From Thiomicrorhabdus sp. Kp2 (lineage in GTDB: Bacteria; Pseudomonadota; Gammaproteobacteria; Thiomicrospirales; Thiomicrospiraceae), in NCBI RefSeq assembly GCF_000478585.1, contig NZ_ARWI01000001.1, positions 248,001 to 312,000 on the forward strand: DNA of 64,000 nt, read 5' to 3'. The translations under genes and the position numbers were made by a program. Of the stretch, positions 26,742 through 38,230 are shown in pieces. Positions within the stretch are counted from its first letter, which is position 1, and each line of letters opens with the position of its first letter. Under the pieces are notes generated by a model that did no database searches, was not told the DNA's origin, and saw only the letters and a program-made list of their open reading frames with translations.

Positions 26742-27878
26742 TTAATCAAAATTTAAATAAGGGTTTTCTTGAGTTACCAGGCCTGGTAAAAAGGTTAAAA
26801 CTTTATCGTTATCAAAGGGTTCTGTTTTTTGCTGTGATTTTTTAATCTGTTTTATGCACTCTTCGACTATTACAGGAGCAAGCAGGTAACCATGTCTAAA
26901 CAAGCCATTGATAACAAATCGGTTTTTGGTTTGATAAATTTTAGGATGATTATCCATAAAGGCTGGTCTTAACCCAGAATCTATACTTAATATTTCAGCT
27001 TCCGCAAAACCCGAATGCACACTAAAGCAAGCAGACAATAACTCTAATGCTGAGCGTACCGTTGGTCTTCGCTCATCTTCAGATTCTAATTGAGTAGCCC
27101 CAATCACAAACTGATGATTTTCCTTGGGTGCAATATAAATGGGGTATCTAGGATGCATTAAGCGTATCGGTCGATGTAATCTCACATCAGGCGCATACAC
27201 CCGAACCACCTCCCCCCTTACGCCTCGAAATTGGGCTTGTTTTTGAGGTAAATCTTCCTTTAAGCCCATTCCACGACAATCAATAATAAAATCAAAACCC
27301 ACTAAGGGTTTTTGGTTTACAAACACATCCTCATTCACGATATTGACATGAACATTTTTATGCCATGCCACATCATGGCGGTAAATCGTTTGCGCCATAG
27401 CCTCTAACAATTGCCGATTATCAAGCTGAGCCTCATTGGGTAAATACAGACCTTTATGAAACCTTGAGTTTAACTCTGGCTCTAACGCTTGAATTTGATT
27501 GGCACTCAATGATTCAAAACCAGTCCCCTTTAATCGGTTCTGAAACTGCTGTAAAGCGGCACTATCTTGATCAAAAGCCACAATTAAACTGCCCGCTTGT
27601 TGAAAGAAAACCGAAGCGTCTAACTTGTTAATAAACTCAGGCCAAAGCGTAAGTGCCTGCTCCCCCATTTGCATGATTTCAATATCGCAATCCGCAGACT
27701 CAGCCAAGGGGGCCAACATAGCCGCTGCCAAAAACGCAGCGCTCTGTTTGGCATCCCCCTTATCTTTGTCAAACAGAGAAACCTCATATTCATCTACTAA
27801 AGACAGGGTTAACATCCTACCAATTAAACCTGCCCCTAAAACGGCCACTTTAGGTCTTTTAGATGACTTTGGTACCAT
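26742..27878 (-). CDS. thiO: Glycine oxidase ThiO
   Basis: This FAD enzyme oxidises glycine to the imine needed for thiazole formation. The protein has the N-terminal FAD motif VAVLGAGLIGRML, the acidic ribose-binding end of the Rossmann strand, and the C-terminal GLFRHGYLLAPVI region of the DAO fold. The start is either ATG 27878 or GTG 27884, the latter overlapping the thiC stop by one base; the AAGGAGG sits between usual spacings for both. It has an ACCAGGCCTGGT copy near its C-terminus. The presence of ThiO instead of ThiH indicates the aerobic thiazole route. Confidence 0.94.
   Translation of the reverse strand: MVPKSSKRPKVAVLGAGLIGRMLTLSLVDEYEVSLFDKDKGDAKQSAAFLAAAMLAPLAESADCDIEIMQMGEQALTLWPEFINKLDASVFFQQAGSLIVAFDQDSAALQQFQNRLKGTGFESLSANQIQALEPELNSRFHKGLYLPNEAQLDNRQLLEAMAQTIYRHDVAWHKNVHVNIVNEDVFVNQKPLVGFDFIIDCRGMGLKEDLPQKQAQFRGVRGEVVRVYAPDVRLHRPIRLMHPRYPIYIAPKENHQFVIGATQLESEDERRPTVRSALELLSACFSVHSGFAEAEILSIDSGLRPAFMDNHPKIYQTKNRFVINGLFRHGYLLAPVIVEECIKQIKKSQQKTEPFDNDKVLTFLPGLVTQENPYLNFD
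26776..26787. repeat. ACCAGGCCTGGT palindrome, copy 8 (in thiO)
   Basis: Exact copy extended to TTACCAGGCCTGGTAA; read on the minus strand as Leu-Pro-Gly-Leu-Val. Confidence 0.9.
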
Positions 27879-27883
27879 TATCA

Positions 27884-29902
<2,019 letters not shown>

Positions 29903-30011
29903 TTAAGATTTCATCGTAAAAAAATTACAAATATAGCGAATAACACCTTGTTTTAAAAAGTGATCTAGCAAATTCTATTTATTTACGATTAACGTATGCC
30001 TACGTTAATCT

Positions 30012-30092
30012 GATTGTTCCCTTCGCTGGCATTATCCAGATCAGGTTCTACGGATCCCGCTTTCGCGATCTCAGCCTAAAGGCACTCCGACA
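30012..30092 (-). promoter_or_regulatory. TPP riboswitch (THI element)
   Basis: Read on the minus strand the region has the conserved CTGAGA, the ACCTGATCTGGATAATGCC core and the CAGCGAAGGGAA end of the thiamine-pyrophosphate aptamer, flanked by GGAGTGCC/GGC pairing. It lies about 175 bases upstream of thiC, leaving room for an expression platform. Binding of TPP should switch the thi operon off. Confidence 0.95.
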
Positions 30093-30242
30093 TAAATCAG
30101 GCCGTAGTATATAGCGTTTTTTCACTAAATACAAAATCATTCATACGCATAAATATTTATGTAACGCTATAATGGCTCCCATCTAAAAGCTAGACACTTT
30201 TGTCCTTTTACAGTAATCATCTATTTTTTAAAGGTAGTTTCC

Positions 30243-31091
30243 ATGTGTGATTCAAATATCAACCCTGCGCTTAAAAAGGGTTGTACCCGACATATAAAAC
30301 TTCAACATATCCTCTTAACCCTAATAACATTTACAACATTTAACACCTACGCGGCCACCACGTTTAATCATCAAACCTGTAATAACTTGTTAGAAGGCGA
30401 AGCAAATAAGGTATGCCATGAGGCTTTAAAAGGTGACACTGCAGCGGGTTATGCCATGTCTAGATTGTTTGCTGACCCTAAAAATGGTCCATTGGTCAAC
30501 CTAGATTATGCCTATTTTTGGCATATTAAACTGGCTCGACTAGTTCTCAAAGAAAACTTAACTGACTCTGCCTACATTGACATTCTTTACAATACAGGCG
30601 TGTTATATAACGACGGACTTGGCACAGAAAAAAATCTAAAAAAAGCGTTTTATTGGTTTAGTCAAGCGGCTGAAAAAGGCCATGCACTAGCAATGCTTCA
30701 AGTCGCCTTGGCCTATGAAAACGGCATTACAGTTCCAAAAGATATTAAGCAAGGGTTAGTATGGCTAAATAAAGCCGTTGATTTACAGAATCCAGATGCA
30801 CAAATTGTCATGGCGCAAAAATACATGCTTGGTAAAGATATTGAAGAAAACCAGACAAAAGCGATTGAGTTATTAAACGCGGCGGCTGAAAATAATTCAG
30901 CTAAAGCCAACTTTATCTTAGGTAACTTTTATTTAGCTAACGCAAGTAACGCAGAACTTACGAACCTTAACAAGGCTATAAATCATTTTGGAAACAGCTG
31001 TAAACTCAACTTTTTATTAGGTTGTAAACGATATTACGAGTTAGATACTCAAGCCAAGAGTTCAAATAACATATTGAATCCTGAGTATTAA
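30243..31091 (+). CDS. Exported Sel1-repeat protein
   Basis: The 282-residue product has a signal-like hydrophobic segment (about residues 22-38, ending AATTFNHQ) after a basic N-terminus. It is followed by three to four Sel1-type TPR repeats, for example TGVLYNDGLGTEKNLKKAFY, ALAYENGITVPKDIKQGL and AQKYMLGKDIEENQTKAIEL. Four or more cysteines flank the repeats, possibly disulfide-bonded in the periplasm. Sel1 proteins act as protein-interaction scaffolds; no specific partner is evident. Confidence 0.85.
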   Translation: MCDSNINPALKKGCTRHIKLQHILLTLITFTTFNTYAATTFNHQTCNNLLEGEANKVCHEALKGDTAAGYAMSRLFADPKNGPLVNLDYAYFWHIKLARLVLKENLTDSAYIDILYNTGVLYNDGLGTEKNLKKAFYWFSQAAEKGHALAMLQVALAYENGITVPKDIKQGLVWLNKAVDLQNPDAQIVMAQKYMLGKDIEENQTKAIELLNAAAENNSAKANFILGNFYLANASNAELTNLNKAINHFGNSCKLNFLLGCKRYYELDTQAKSSNNILNPEY

Positions 31092-31184
31092 CTGTGCAAA
31101 ACAGATGACACCATTAAAATAAATCCGTAAAATCAACTCTCAAATTTTTTCCACTTTTTTAAAATGCAAATTACGGGTTAACCC

Positions 31185-31706
31185 ATGTTTAAAATTGAAG
31201 ATATCGATCCAATCCATTACCGCAAACAAACACGAAAAGCGACACTCATCGTGATGGGCATTTTTATTGTTATCGGCTTTATTACGGCCACCCTCGCAGT
31301 GAAATGGTTTGGTGAATATTCAAGTAATCATTTGGTATTAAACTTTATGGGGGCGTTTGTTGGGCTATTAATTACCGCGGCCATTGTAAAAGCTTACTTA
31401 GCTGATCAAGCGTGGATGAAAGAAGCTATTTACGCTTGGCGCCTAAAGCGTAACCTTATGTATATTTCCAATACACTCGCAAATATTAAAGAAGCGGTTG
31501 AAAGTGGCGATGAACAAGCGATGAAAATCTTGCGCTTTTACCATTTGGGTTTAGAGCAAATGCATAAACTTGAAGATAACAACCACGCCCTGATTGATAT
31601 TTTGGCTGAAAAAAATGCGCTTGAAACCACTCTCAATGAAAAAGGCATTGATTTAAATCAAATCGAATTTGATTTTAAGTGGACCGATGATTACAAGAGT
31701 CACTAA
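31185..31706 (+). CDS. DUF3087-like membrane protein
   Basis: A 173-residue protein with two N-terminal membrane helices (about 22-40 and 49-67) and a soluble C-terminal half rich in charged residues. The start IEDIDPIHYRKQTR and the segment AWMKEAIYAWRLKRNLMYISN match the DUF3087 family of gammaproteobacteria. Function unknown. It is followed by a weak terminator hairpin. Confidence 0.8.
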   Translation: MFKIEDIDPIHYRKQTRKATLIVMGIFIVIGFITATLAVKWFGEYSSNHLVLNFMGAFVGLLITAAIVKAYLADQAWMKEAIYAWRLKRNLMYISNTLANIKEAVESGDEQAMKILRFYHLGLEQMHKLEDNNHALIDILAEKNALETTLNEKGIDLNQIEFDFKWTDDYKSH

Positions 31707-31760
31707 ATCCGTCTTTATCTGAAAACTGTAATAGCTAGATTTGCTTTTCCCATACAAATA

Positions 31761-31797
31761 AGGCGCAAAAAAATAACAAAATTGCGTCTTTATTTAA
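31761..31797 (+). terminator. Probable terminator after the DUF3087-like gene
   Basis: Stem AAGGCGCAA / TTGCGTCTT with an A-rich loop, followed by TATTT. The stem has one imperfect pair. Confidence 0.6.
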
Positions 31798-31801
31798 CTC
31801 T

Positions 31802-31813
31802 ACCAGGCCTGGT
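31802..31813. repeat. ACCAGGCCTGGT palindrome, copy 9 (intergenic)
   Basis: Exact copy immediately after the probable terminator. Confidence 0.9.
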
Positions 31814-32132
31814 TATTTATCAAAAACACTGTTTTTTTGAACTTATAAACCCAAATACATTCTTAACAAACAGTGACAATACTTTATACAAAACAAAGTA
31901 AAAAGAATTAAGACACATAATATAACCCATTGAAATACCTAAATAATAACCTAAAAATCCATCACTCAATACTTTCTTTATTTTCTTGATGCTCTAATAA
32001 ATCTACTTGCTTTATTTATTTAAATCACTAATCTGAAATTAAGGAAACATTAGCTACCTCTAATATTAATCACAATGATTAGAGCAACTGAACAGGTTTC
32101 CAAACGACAATTAAAACATAGGAGTTTTACTC

Positions 32133-32603
32133 ATGATGCAACGTAGATCATTTTTAAAAAATAGTTTAGCAGTGGGCACAGCAGTCATTGCTGCAAACGC
32201 TGGTTTATTAACACCAACACAGGTATTAGCAGATTGGAATAAAAAGGCATTCTCGGCTAAAAGCACGGATGATGCACTGAGTAGTGTCTTTGGTTCAACA
32301 AGCACCACGGAATCGGCAGACATTAAATTAAAAGCACCCGCTATTGCCGAAAATGGTGCGGTAACACCCGTAACCGTTGATGCTTCATCCATTGATGGCG
32401 TAGAGTCAATTGCCATTATGGCAAGCAAAAATCCTATGCCTTTAGTGTGTGAATATACCTTTGGCGCTGGAGCAGTCGGTTACGTCTCTACCCGAATTAA
32501 GATGGGACAAACCATGAATGTTATTGCTGTTGTAAAAGCTGGCGGTAAGCTACTTAAAGCAGAACAAGAAGTCAAAGTAACCATTGGTGGTTGTGGTGGT
32601 TAA
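32133..32603 (+). CDS. soxY: SoxY, sulfur carrier subunit
   Basis: SoxY carries thiosulfate-derived sulfur on a C-terminal Cys while SoxXA, SoxB and other Sox proteins act on it in the periplasm. The 156-residue precursor has a twin-arginine signal (QRRSFLKNSLAVG) and ends in the invariant swinging arm GGCGG with Cys154. AGGAG lies 8 bases before the ATG. It is paired with soxZ; soxA, soxB, soxX and soxCD are not in this window. Confidence 0.97.
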   Translation: MMQRRSFLKNSLAVGTAVIAANAGLLTPTQVLADWNKKAFSAKSTDDALSSVFGSTSTTESADIKLKAPAIAENGAVTPVTVDASSIDGVESIAIMASKNPMPLVCEYTFGAGAVGYVSTRIKMGQTMNVIAVVKAGGKLLKAEQEVKVTIGGCGG

Positions 32604-32662
32604 TTAAACACCCTATTTACATACTTACATAAAAAATACTCAATTCGTAAAAGGATAATGAT

Positions 32663-32974
32663 ATGACTATTAAAATTAGAATGCGCGGTAAATCAAAAGC
32701 GGGTGTTGCGGAAGTAAAAGCCCTTATCAAACACCCTATGGAATCTGGTGTTCGCATGAACAAAAAAACAGGTAAACCTTATCCCGCTAAATACATTGAT
32801 ATGGTAGAAGTATTAGTGAACGACAAGAAAGCGGTTGATGCACAATGGTCTGGAGCTGTTTCTGCCAATCCATATATGGCGGTACAAGTTAAGGCTAACG
32901 CTGGTGATAAAGTCACTGTTAACCTAACAGACAATACGGGTGAAAAAGGTACTGAGTCTATTACTCTAAAATAA
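32663..32974 (+). CDS. soxZ: SoxZ, partner of SoxY
   Basis: SoxZ forms the SoxYZ heterodimer and stabilises the SoxY arm. The 103-residue protein, without a signal peptide, is exported as a complex with SoxY through Tat. It begins IKIRMRGKSKAGVAEVKALIKHPMESG and contains the family's immunoglobulin-like strands. It is 59 bases after soxY, and the terminator that follows is built around ACCAGGCCTGGT. Confidence 0.97.
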   Translation: MTIKIRMRGKSKAGVAEVKALIKHPMESGVRMNKKTGKPYPAKYIDMVEVLVNDKKAVDAQWSGAVSANPYMAVQVKANAGDKVTVNLTDNTGEKGTESITLK

Positions 32975-32993
32975 TCCGTTACTCAAAAAGTTA

Positions 32994-33030
32994 AACCGTA
33001 GCTACCAGGCCTGGTAACTACGGTTTTTTT
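32994..33030 (+). terminator. soxZ terminator built on ACCAGGCCTGGT (copy 10)
   Basis: The arms AAACCGTAG / CTACGGTTT flank the palindrome (33004-33015) to give a stem of about 16 pairs with one mismatch, followed by eight Ts. A clear rho-independent terminator whose core is the dispersed motif. Confidence 0.88.
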
Positions 33031-33091
33031 TATTAACTCAAAAATGATTACACCGACTGACTAAACAACGATGATTATTCTAACCAGAGTA

Positions 33092-33367
33092 TTAACCACG
33101 ATTTTTCCAAAGTTTAGATACCGCTCTATCACTTCCCAAACCAGCCACAATCAAACATAACAAGCCAATTACCCCAAATAAAACAACGGGTAAAAGCCCC
33201 GCCATTTGATTAATTTGTATTGAAAAATACAGCGCAACAGAAGCAATAATTAAAAATAAAAACCCCATAACAACTAAAATTTTGCGGTGGGATGAATGGT
33301 AAACATAATCACCATTATCATCAGGGTCTTCAAACCAATTCAGGATTGGAGAAAATAGTTTACTCAT
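33092..33367 (-). CDS. Small membrane protein of unknown function
   Basis: A 91-residue protein with two hydrophobic helices (about residues 27-47 and 53-76), a polar Asp-rich N-terminus (FEDPDDNGDYVYHSSHRK) and a basic C-terminus. The ATG at 33367 has AGAG upstream; a frame 12 codons longer exists. No family is recognised. Confidence 0.6.
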   Translation of the reverse strand: MSKLFSPILNWFEDPDDNGDYVYHSSHRKILVVMGFLFLIIASVALYFSIQINQMAGLLPVVLFGVIGLLCLIVAGLGSDRAVSKLWKNRG

Positions 33368-33582
33368 TATCTCTTTCATAATTTCTAACGCGTATTTACG
33401 CAACTCCTTAACTAAAATAATAATTCACTTGGATACATAAGAACTGTCTCACTTTCAAAAAGCGAACTGGCTTTTCAAACCTAAATCAGTTTACCTCAAA
33501 GAGCGACTTGAATAATACAAACTATAGGTAAACTCAAGTTGAAGCAAAACAATACAGAAGAACTGAACTAATCGTTCTAAAC

Positions 33583-36180
33583 CTAAAGCCCTTTATGTAC
33601 TAAACGTCGATTTAATTCAGATAAAGCGGCATCTAACGCATCAGTAACATCAACAAACTCATCTAACAACTTATCTTTTTCTTTAAGCTCATCAATTGAT
33701 AAAGGTGTTTTTGAATTCATCATTACGATAGCCATTTCAACCAACTGATGTTGTTTTACATGTAATTCATTAACCTTTAAAAATTCTGGCATCGTTGAAA
33801 TAGAGGGTTCATTCTGAATCAATACCGCCAAACTTTTACCTACCTCACAGCTAACTGGATTGGTAGCCCTTTCCATATCCAAGGTGGTGGGTATGCCATT
33901 TAAAAAAGTTTGAACACTGGTTCTCCAGACCCGCATATTTCTTCGTACGTCTACCAACTTAACACCAAACGCTTCTTCAGAATCTTGAATCAGTTTTTCC
34001 GCCTCAACTTCATCAATGACAAACTGACTGGTTTCATCCGTTAATAAATTGGCTTGTACTTTGAGTGACATAGCTGCCGCAGAGGATTGCTCTACCAAAG
34101 CCGCATTACTTTGAATATTTGCATCTAAGCTATTAATGGCCTGGGCTATTTCACTCACCGAATGTTGTTGTTGATGGATGGAACCCAGCACAACTTCCAT
34201 AGCCTGACCAATATTTCCAACCCGTTCATCAACCTGCTCAAAAGCTTGATGTGTCTCATTGACTTTAGATACCCCTTCACTCACTTTGATTACGGAAGAG
34301 TCAATCAACGTTTTAATATCACGTGCCGCATCGGCTGACTTTTGTGCTAAAGAGCGCACTTCACCCGCAACAACAGCAAACCCACGGCCATGCTCACCTG
34401 CTCTAGCAGCCTCTACGGCTGCATTAAGCGCCAAAAGGTTAGTTTGAAAGGCAATGCCATCAATAATAGAAATAATATTAGCAATCTGTTCAGACGTATG
34501 TTGAATGTCTTGAATCGAATCGATAGTGGCATCTAATGAAACCTTTGCCTGTTTGTTTTGCTCAACCGTCTGTTTTGCAATGTCATTCACCCTACCAAGC
34601 TCTAAGGTGTTCTGATTTTGTAGATTACTCATATTCTGCATAGTCGCATTAATCTGTTCTAGCGCAGCGGCGGCTTGTTGCGTTCTGTCAGATAAGTCTT
34701 GTGAGGCTCTTGATGACTCTTCAGATGCGCTGCCAACAGTTTCCGCAGCTCGTTTAATATGTAAAACAATAGCACTTAAATTATCCAAAGAGACGTTTGT
34801 TGCCCCCTTCATCGCGGCTAGAGAGCCTTGTAAGTTTTTATCAACCCGCCCTCTTATATCCCCCACGGCCAACTTGGTCATAACATGAACCATACTCTGA
34901 ATAATGGCGTTTAACTCAGATAATAGAGAATTGACATGTTCTGAAGTGTCTAGATAAAAACCCGAAAGACCCTGTGTTTCAATATGCAAAGCGGTATGGC
35001 CAATAGAAGCCATTTCCAAAGTTGACTTTAATTCATTCTCAATCACTTTTTGCTGAGTGAGATCTTGCCACTCTAATACCGCACCAATATTTTTTCCATC
35101 AGGCCCTGTTACTGGCACAATTGAAAGCTTAATGGTTAAACCAGCAATCAATTCTTCAAAGGTATTGGCCGATGAAATGTCCCTAAATGAACTCTGAGTA
35201 AAAAACGCTTTTAAGTCAGAACCTTCAATATTTGTATCATCAAAATATTTAATCTCATTTTGAAACTTCTCTGAGTGTTGCTCAAAGAATGCCCGCATTT
35301 TATGATTAAGGTAGATTACTTTTCCAGCTGTATCTACCATCATCATATTGGCTGAGGCGCTATCCAAACCTGATTTTAAACGCAAGCTAATGCGTAATTT
35401 TTCATGAGCTTCGTCATACATCGCGCCCAACTGAATTTGCATCATTTTGACTGAAGAGATTAATTTACTTAACGAATGATTACCGTAGTTATTGACCTGC
35501 CCAGTAAAATCGCCCTCTCGCATTTTGTCCATGACTTGTTTGGCTTTACCGAGTCGATTGAATGCATATTTTTTGCCTGCATAGGCATAACCAAAGAAGA
35601 GAATACTGACTATGGCTAATAATTCAACGGGGAGCTTAACTACTTGCGCATCAACCAAAACAAGTAGAGCGCCTAAAATAGCGATCATGCTAACCATAAT
35701 ATTCATTGGATGCAGATGGTGAAAGATGCACAGTCTCTCAAGTCCATCCATGACATAACCATTTTTAATTTTTTTTCGGCCGCTATTAATCTCTTTATAA
35801 AGCAGAGAAGCCGCTTCTTTTTCTGCATTGCTTACAGCCGTTCTCACCGATTGATAGGCGACTATCTTTCCATTTTCAAGCACTGGCGTTACATTGGCTT
35901 TAACCCAGTAAAAGCTACCCTCTTTAGTACGGTTTTTAACAATCTGAACCCATGGCAAGCCCTTTTGTATTGTCAACCACATGTCGGCAAACACAGCTTT
36001 AGGCACATCAGAGTGCCTTAGAATATTGTGGGGTTGACCAATTAATTCATTCCTTTTATAACCACTCGCATTAACAAAAGCTTCATTCACTTCTACGATA
36101 GAACCATTTAAGTCAGTTTTGGAAACAATGGTTCCCAATTTACTAATATCTACTTCACTTTGTTGCACAATATCCACCAA
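33583..36180 (-). CDS. PAS-containing methyl-accepting chemotaxis protein
   Basis: An 865-residue chemoreceptor: N-terminal PAS domain (about 10-110, Aer-like; [29 protein letters not shown]), two membrane helices (about 155-200), HAMP, a second PAS-like region (about 270-380), the signalling hairpin with [23 protein letters not shown] (here [16 protein letters not shown]) and a C-terminal CZB-like zinc-binding segment. No ATG is available: a stop codon lies just upstream, so translation starts at TTG 36180 or a nearby GTG (36168 has GGTGG upstream). Its CZB-like end lacks the usual first His. Likely senses redox or oxygen. Confidence 0.9.
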   Translation of the reverse strand: MVDIVQQSEVDISKLGTIVSKTDLNGSIVEVNEAFVNASGYKRNELIGQPHNILRHSDVPKAVFADMWLTIQKGLPWVQIVKNRTKEGSFYWVKANVTPVLENGKIVAYQSVRTAVSNAEKEAASLLYKEINSGRKKIKNGYVMDGLERLCIFHHLHPMNIMVSMIAILGALLVLVDAQVVKLPVELLAIVSILFFGYAYAGKKYAFNRLGKAKQVMDKMREGDFTGQVNNYGNHSLSKLISSVKMMQIQLGAMYDEAHEKLRISLRLKSGLDSASANMMMVDTAGKVIYLNHKMRAFFEQHSEKFQNEIKYFDDTNIEGSDLKAFFTQSSFRDISSANTFEELIAGLTIKLSIVPVTGPDGKNIGAVLEWQDLTQQKVIENELKSTLEMASIGHTALHIETQGLSGFYLDTSEHVNSLLSELNAIIQSMVHVMTKLAVGDIRGRVDKNLQGSLAAMKGATNVSLDNLSAIVLHIKRAAETVGSASEESSRASQDLSDRTQQAAAALEQINATMQNMSNLQNQNTLELGRVNDIAKQTVEQNKQAKVSLDATIDSIQDIQHTSEQIANIISIIDGIAFQTNLLALNAAVEAARAGEHGRGFAVVAGEVRSLAQKSADAARDIKTLIDSSVIKVSEGVSKVNETHQAFEQVDERVGNIGQAMEVVLGSIHQQQHSVSEIAQAINSLDANIQSNAALVEQSSAAAMSLKVQANLLTDETSQFVIDEVEAEKLIQDSEEAFGVKLVDVRRNMRVWRTSVQTFLNGIPTTLDMERATNPVSCEVGKSLAVLIQNEPSISTMPEFLKVNELHVKQHQLVEMAIVMMNSKTPLSIDELKEKDKLLDEFVDVTDALDAALSELNRRLVHKGL

Positions 36181-36196
36181 TACTTAAAACAAAAAA

Positions 36197-36223
36197 ACGC
36201 CAAACCCCTTAAAGGGATTTGAC
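36197..36223 (-). terminator. Terminator after the EAL gene
   Basis: On the minus strand ACGTCAAATCCC pairs with GGGTTTGGCGT (one G-T pair) and is followed by TTTTTT. It separates the EAL gene from the chemoreceptor gene. Confidence 0.8.
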
Positions 36224-36261
36224 GTCTCTGTCTTTATTAAATTTTAAATATCTAGTTTAAG

Positions 36262-37476
36262 CTAGACCGAAATTTGAACGCTGGAAATGGACTTATCACG
36301 ATAATGTACATCATAGCAAGCTATGACTTGAATACCATTAATGAGCTCAATGACCTTTGATACAGTCAAACAAAGTTCGACATCAATTAAGGAGCGATAA
36401 GGTTTAGAAACATAAACCTGTGTTGGGTTTTGCATCGCCTTGATAAAATATCGTCGGTTTTTCCAACAAAGCCCTTTACCTTTCTTCAAAATACTCTCAT
36501 TCATCGTTGAATGATTTTGTTCTTCTTGCGAATGATCTTCGCTAATTTGAAAGCCGTTATAATCCAAAATATAAAACCGTTTAACAAATGAAAGGTCTGA
36601 CACGGTAAGCATTTCATATTCAAGCTCTTCAGCAGAATCTATACCAGTTAAACTATCAAAAAGTGTCTCGTAGCCTCTTTTCTGAAGCTTTTCTACAAAC
36701 TTACGCTCTTTTTGATACAAAGGATACAACTGCGTAACCTCAGTAATACGTTCTTCACCTTTTTTAAAAATATCAAATCCACGCTCGGGTTTAGCAAAAT
36801 AAAAACCCTGAACCAAGTCAACACCAACATCCATTGCCAATAATGCTTGCTCTTTGGTTTCAACGCCTTCAAGCAAAGCAATACTGCCAGCTTGCTGAAT
36901 CAAACGGGTTAAGTTCCTTAATATACTTTGCCCTCTCATACTTTTAGTCGCTTCAATAAGCACCGCTCGGTCAAGCTTAACGATGTCTGGCTGCGCTTTC
37001 CAAATACGATCTATATTTGAATGACCTGCTCCAAAATCATCTAATGCAATCAAACAACCGTAACTTCTTAAACTTTGAATTAAGTTTTGAAATAACACAT
37101 CATCATGAATTTCACTTTCAACCACTTCAACAACAAGCTGATTACCTTTAAGGTTGAGTTCATTAAGCAAACCTGAAATGCATAAATCACTCAAGCTATC
37201 AAAATATTGAAAATCTAAGTTCAAAAATATCCAGCTCTGCTCGCTCTTTTTATTTTGCCAGTTTTGCAAATGAATCTTATTCAGTTGACGAGTAAAGTTA
37301 CTTTTTGTCATTTCTTTTGGAGCGGCTAAACAATCCTTAACAGAAGTGGCTTTGTTTGTTAACAAATTCCTACCCCTAACAAGCACCTCAGCACCAATAC
37401 AAGCCTGGTTAGAGAAACTATAAATAGGTTGAAATACTGAATAAAGTTCTTTATCGTCAACTTTCAGTATGTACAT
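36262..37476 (-). CDS. EAL-domain protein, probable c-di-GMP phosphodiesterase
   Basis: The 404-residue cytoplasmic protein has an EAL domain in its first 240 residues, with signature EVLVRG in place of EALxR, and the metal and catalytic residues kept (FLNLD, ESE, DDFGAGHSNID, KLDR, EGVE, QGFYFAKP). An intact catalytic set argues for activity. The C-terminal part (about 250-404) looks like a YkuI_C/Cache-type sensory fold. The ATG at 37476 has AAGG upstream; a TTG lies five codons earlier. Confidence 0.85.
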   Translation of the reverse strand: MYILKVDDKELYSVFQPIYSFSNQACIGAEVLVRGRNLLTNKATSVKDCLAAPKEMTKSNFTRQLNKIHLQNWQNKKSEQSWIFLNLDFQYFDSLSDLCISGLLNELNLKGNQLVVEVVESEIHDDVLFQNLIQSLRSYGCLIALDDFGAGHSNIDRIWKAQPDIVKLDRAVLIEATKSMRGQSILRNLTRLIQQAGSIALLEGVETKEQALLAMDVGVDLVQGFYFAKPERGFDIFKKGEERITEVTQLYPLYQKERKFVEKLQKRGYETLFDSLTGIDSAEELEYEMLTVSDLSFVKRFYILDYNGFQISEDHSQEEQNHSTMNESILKKGKGLCWKNRRYFIKAMQNPTQVYVSKPYRSLIDVELCLTVSKVIELINGIQVIACYDVHYRDKSISSVQISV

Positions 37477-37585
37477 TTTCTGCCTTATCAATCAATTTAA
37501 AGTTTCTATTTAGTCTTATACTTCTCATAAAATTCATTTAATAGAAATTGAGCTTTATAAATTAAGTAACCAATACAAGTGAGTT

Positions 37586-37597
37586 ACCAGGCCTGGT
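37586..37597. repeat. ACCAGGCCTGGT palindrome, copy 11 (intergenic)
   Basis: Exact copy 37 bases beyond the stop codon of the ANTAR gene. Confidence 0.9.
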
Positions 37598-37633
37598 TAT
37601 TCGAAAAACAAAATTCGTTAATGAACTCATCGA

Positions 37634-38230
37634 TTAAGATGAAATCCCTTCTAAACCAATTAATACACCACACACTTCATGGGCTACAACAGAAATCTTT
37701 TTACCTTGATCCATTGCCATTTTTCTTAAAGTTTTATATGCATCATTTTCGGTCATATTTTTATGCTCAATTAATAACCCTTTGGCTTTCTCTATGACAG
37801 CACGTTCAGAAAGCTTATCTTTAACCTGAGCCAGTTCTTTTTTAACAGCCTGACATTGGTTGAAACGTAAAATCGCCACATCAATAATCGGCTTAATTCG
37901 CTCCTCTGATTTACCATCAACAATATAAGCAGCCACTCCTGCTTTTACCGATTTTTCTATCACTTTAGAGTCCGAATCGTTACTGAAGCAAACAATGGGT
38001 TTAGGGCAAAACTCTTGCACCACAGTAAATTGTTCAAAAAGATCAACGCTCGGCTTATCAACATCAAGAACAATTAAATCCACCTGAACAGAATCCAGAA
38101 CTTGTAAAAAGCTTTCTGTAGCTGCACAGGTATGTATTGCCGATGCTCCTGAGTTTTTTAAACCTTCATAAATGGTGTTGGTAGGTGAGAGTGCGTCACT
38201 AATGAGTAAAACTGAAAATGCAGGGTTCAT
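37634..38230 (-). CDS. ANTAR-domain response regulator (AmiR/NasT-like)
   Basis: The 198-residue protein has an N-terminal receiver-like domain (VLLISDALSP, then the expected aspartate in DLIVLDVDKPS, about residues 50-60) and a C-terminal ANTAR RNA-binding domain (about 140-190: ERAVIEKAKGLLIEHKNMTENDAYKTLRKMAMDQGK). ANTAR proteins bind paired RNA hairpins and prevent transcription termination. Its RNA target is not evident in this window. A frame 17 codons longer exists; the ATG at 38230 fits the domain better. No cognate kinase is adjacent. Confidence 0.88.
   Translation of the reverse strand: MNPAFSVLLISDALSPTNTIYEGLKNSGASAIHTCAATESFLQVLDSVQVDLIVLDVDKPSVDLFEQFTVVQEFCPKPIVCFSNDSDSKVIEKSVKAGVAAYIVDGKSEERIKPIIDVAILRFNQCQAVKKELAQVKDKLSERAVIEKAKGLLIEHKNMTENDAYKTLRKMAMDQGKKISVVAHEVCGVLIGLEGISS

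Larger units (their letters stand above)
31707..32132. other. Long intergenic region upstream of soxY
   Basis: About 425 AT-rich bases: a GC-containing hairpin with T-run (31761-31797) after the DUF3087 gene, one ACCAGGCCTGGT copy, then a long unstructured leader to soxY. No coding sequence is seen; soxY regulation is probably here. Confidence 0.7.

Noticed and set aside
30012-30092. A tRNA-like or other structured RNA instead of a riboswitch
   Set aside because: It has the CTGAGA and ACCTGATCTGG signatures of the TPP aptamer and precedes thiC.
37579-37797. A plus-strand frame of 72 codons opposite the ANTAR gene
   Set aside because: It is antisense to a real domain with low plausibility and no ribosome site.
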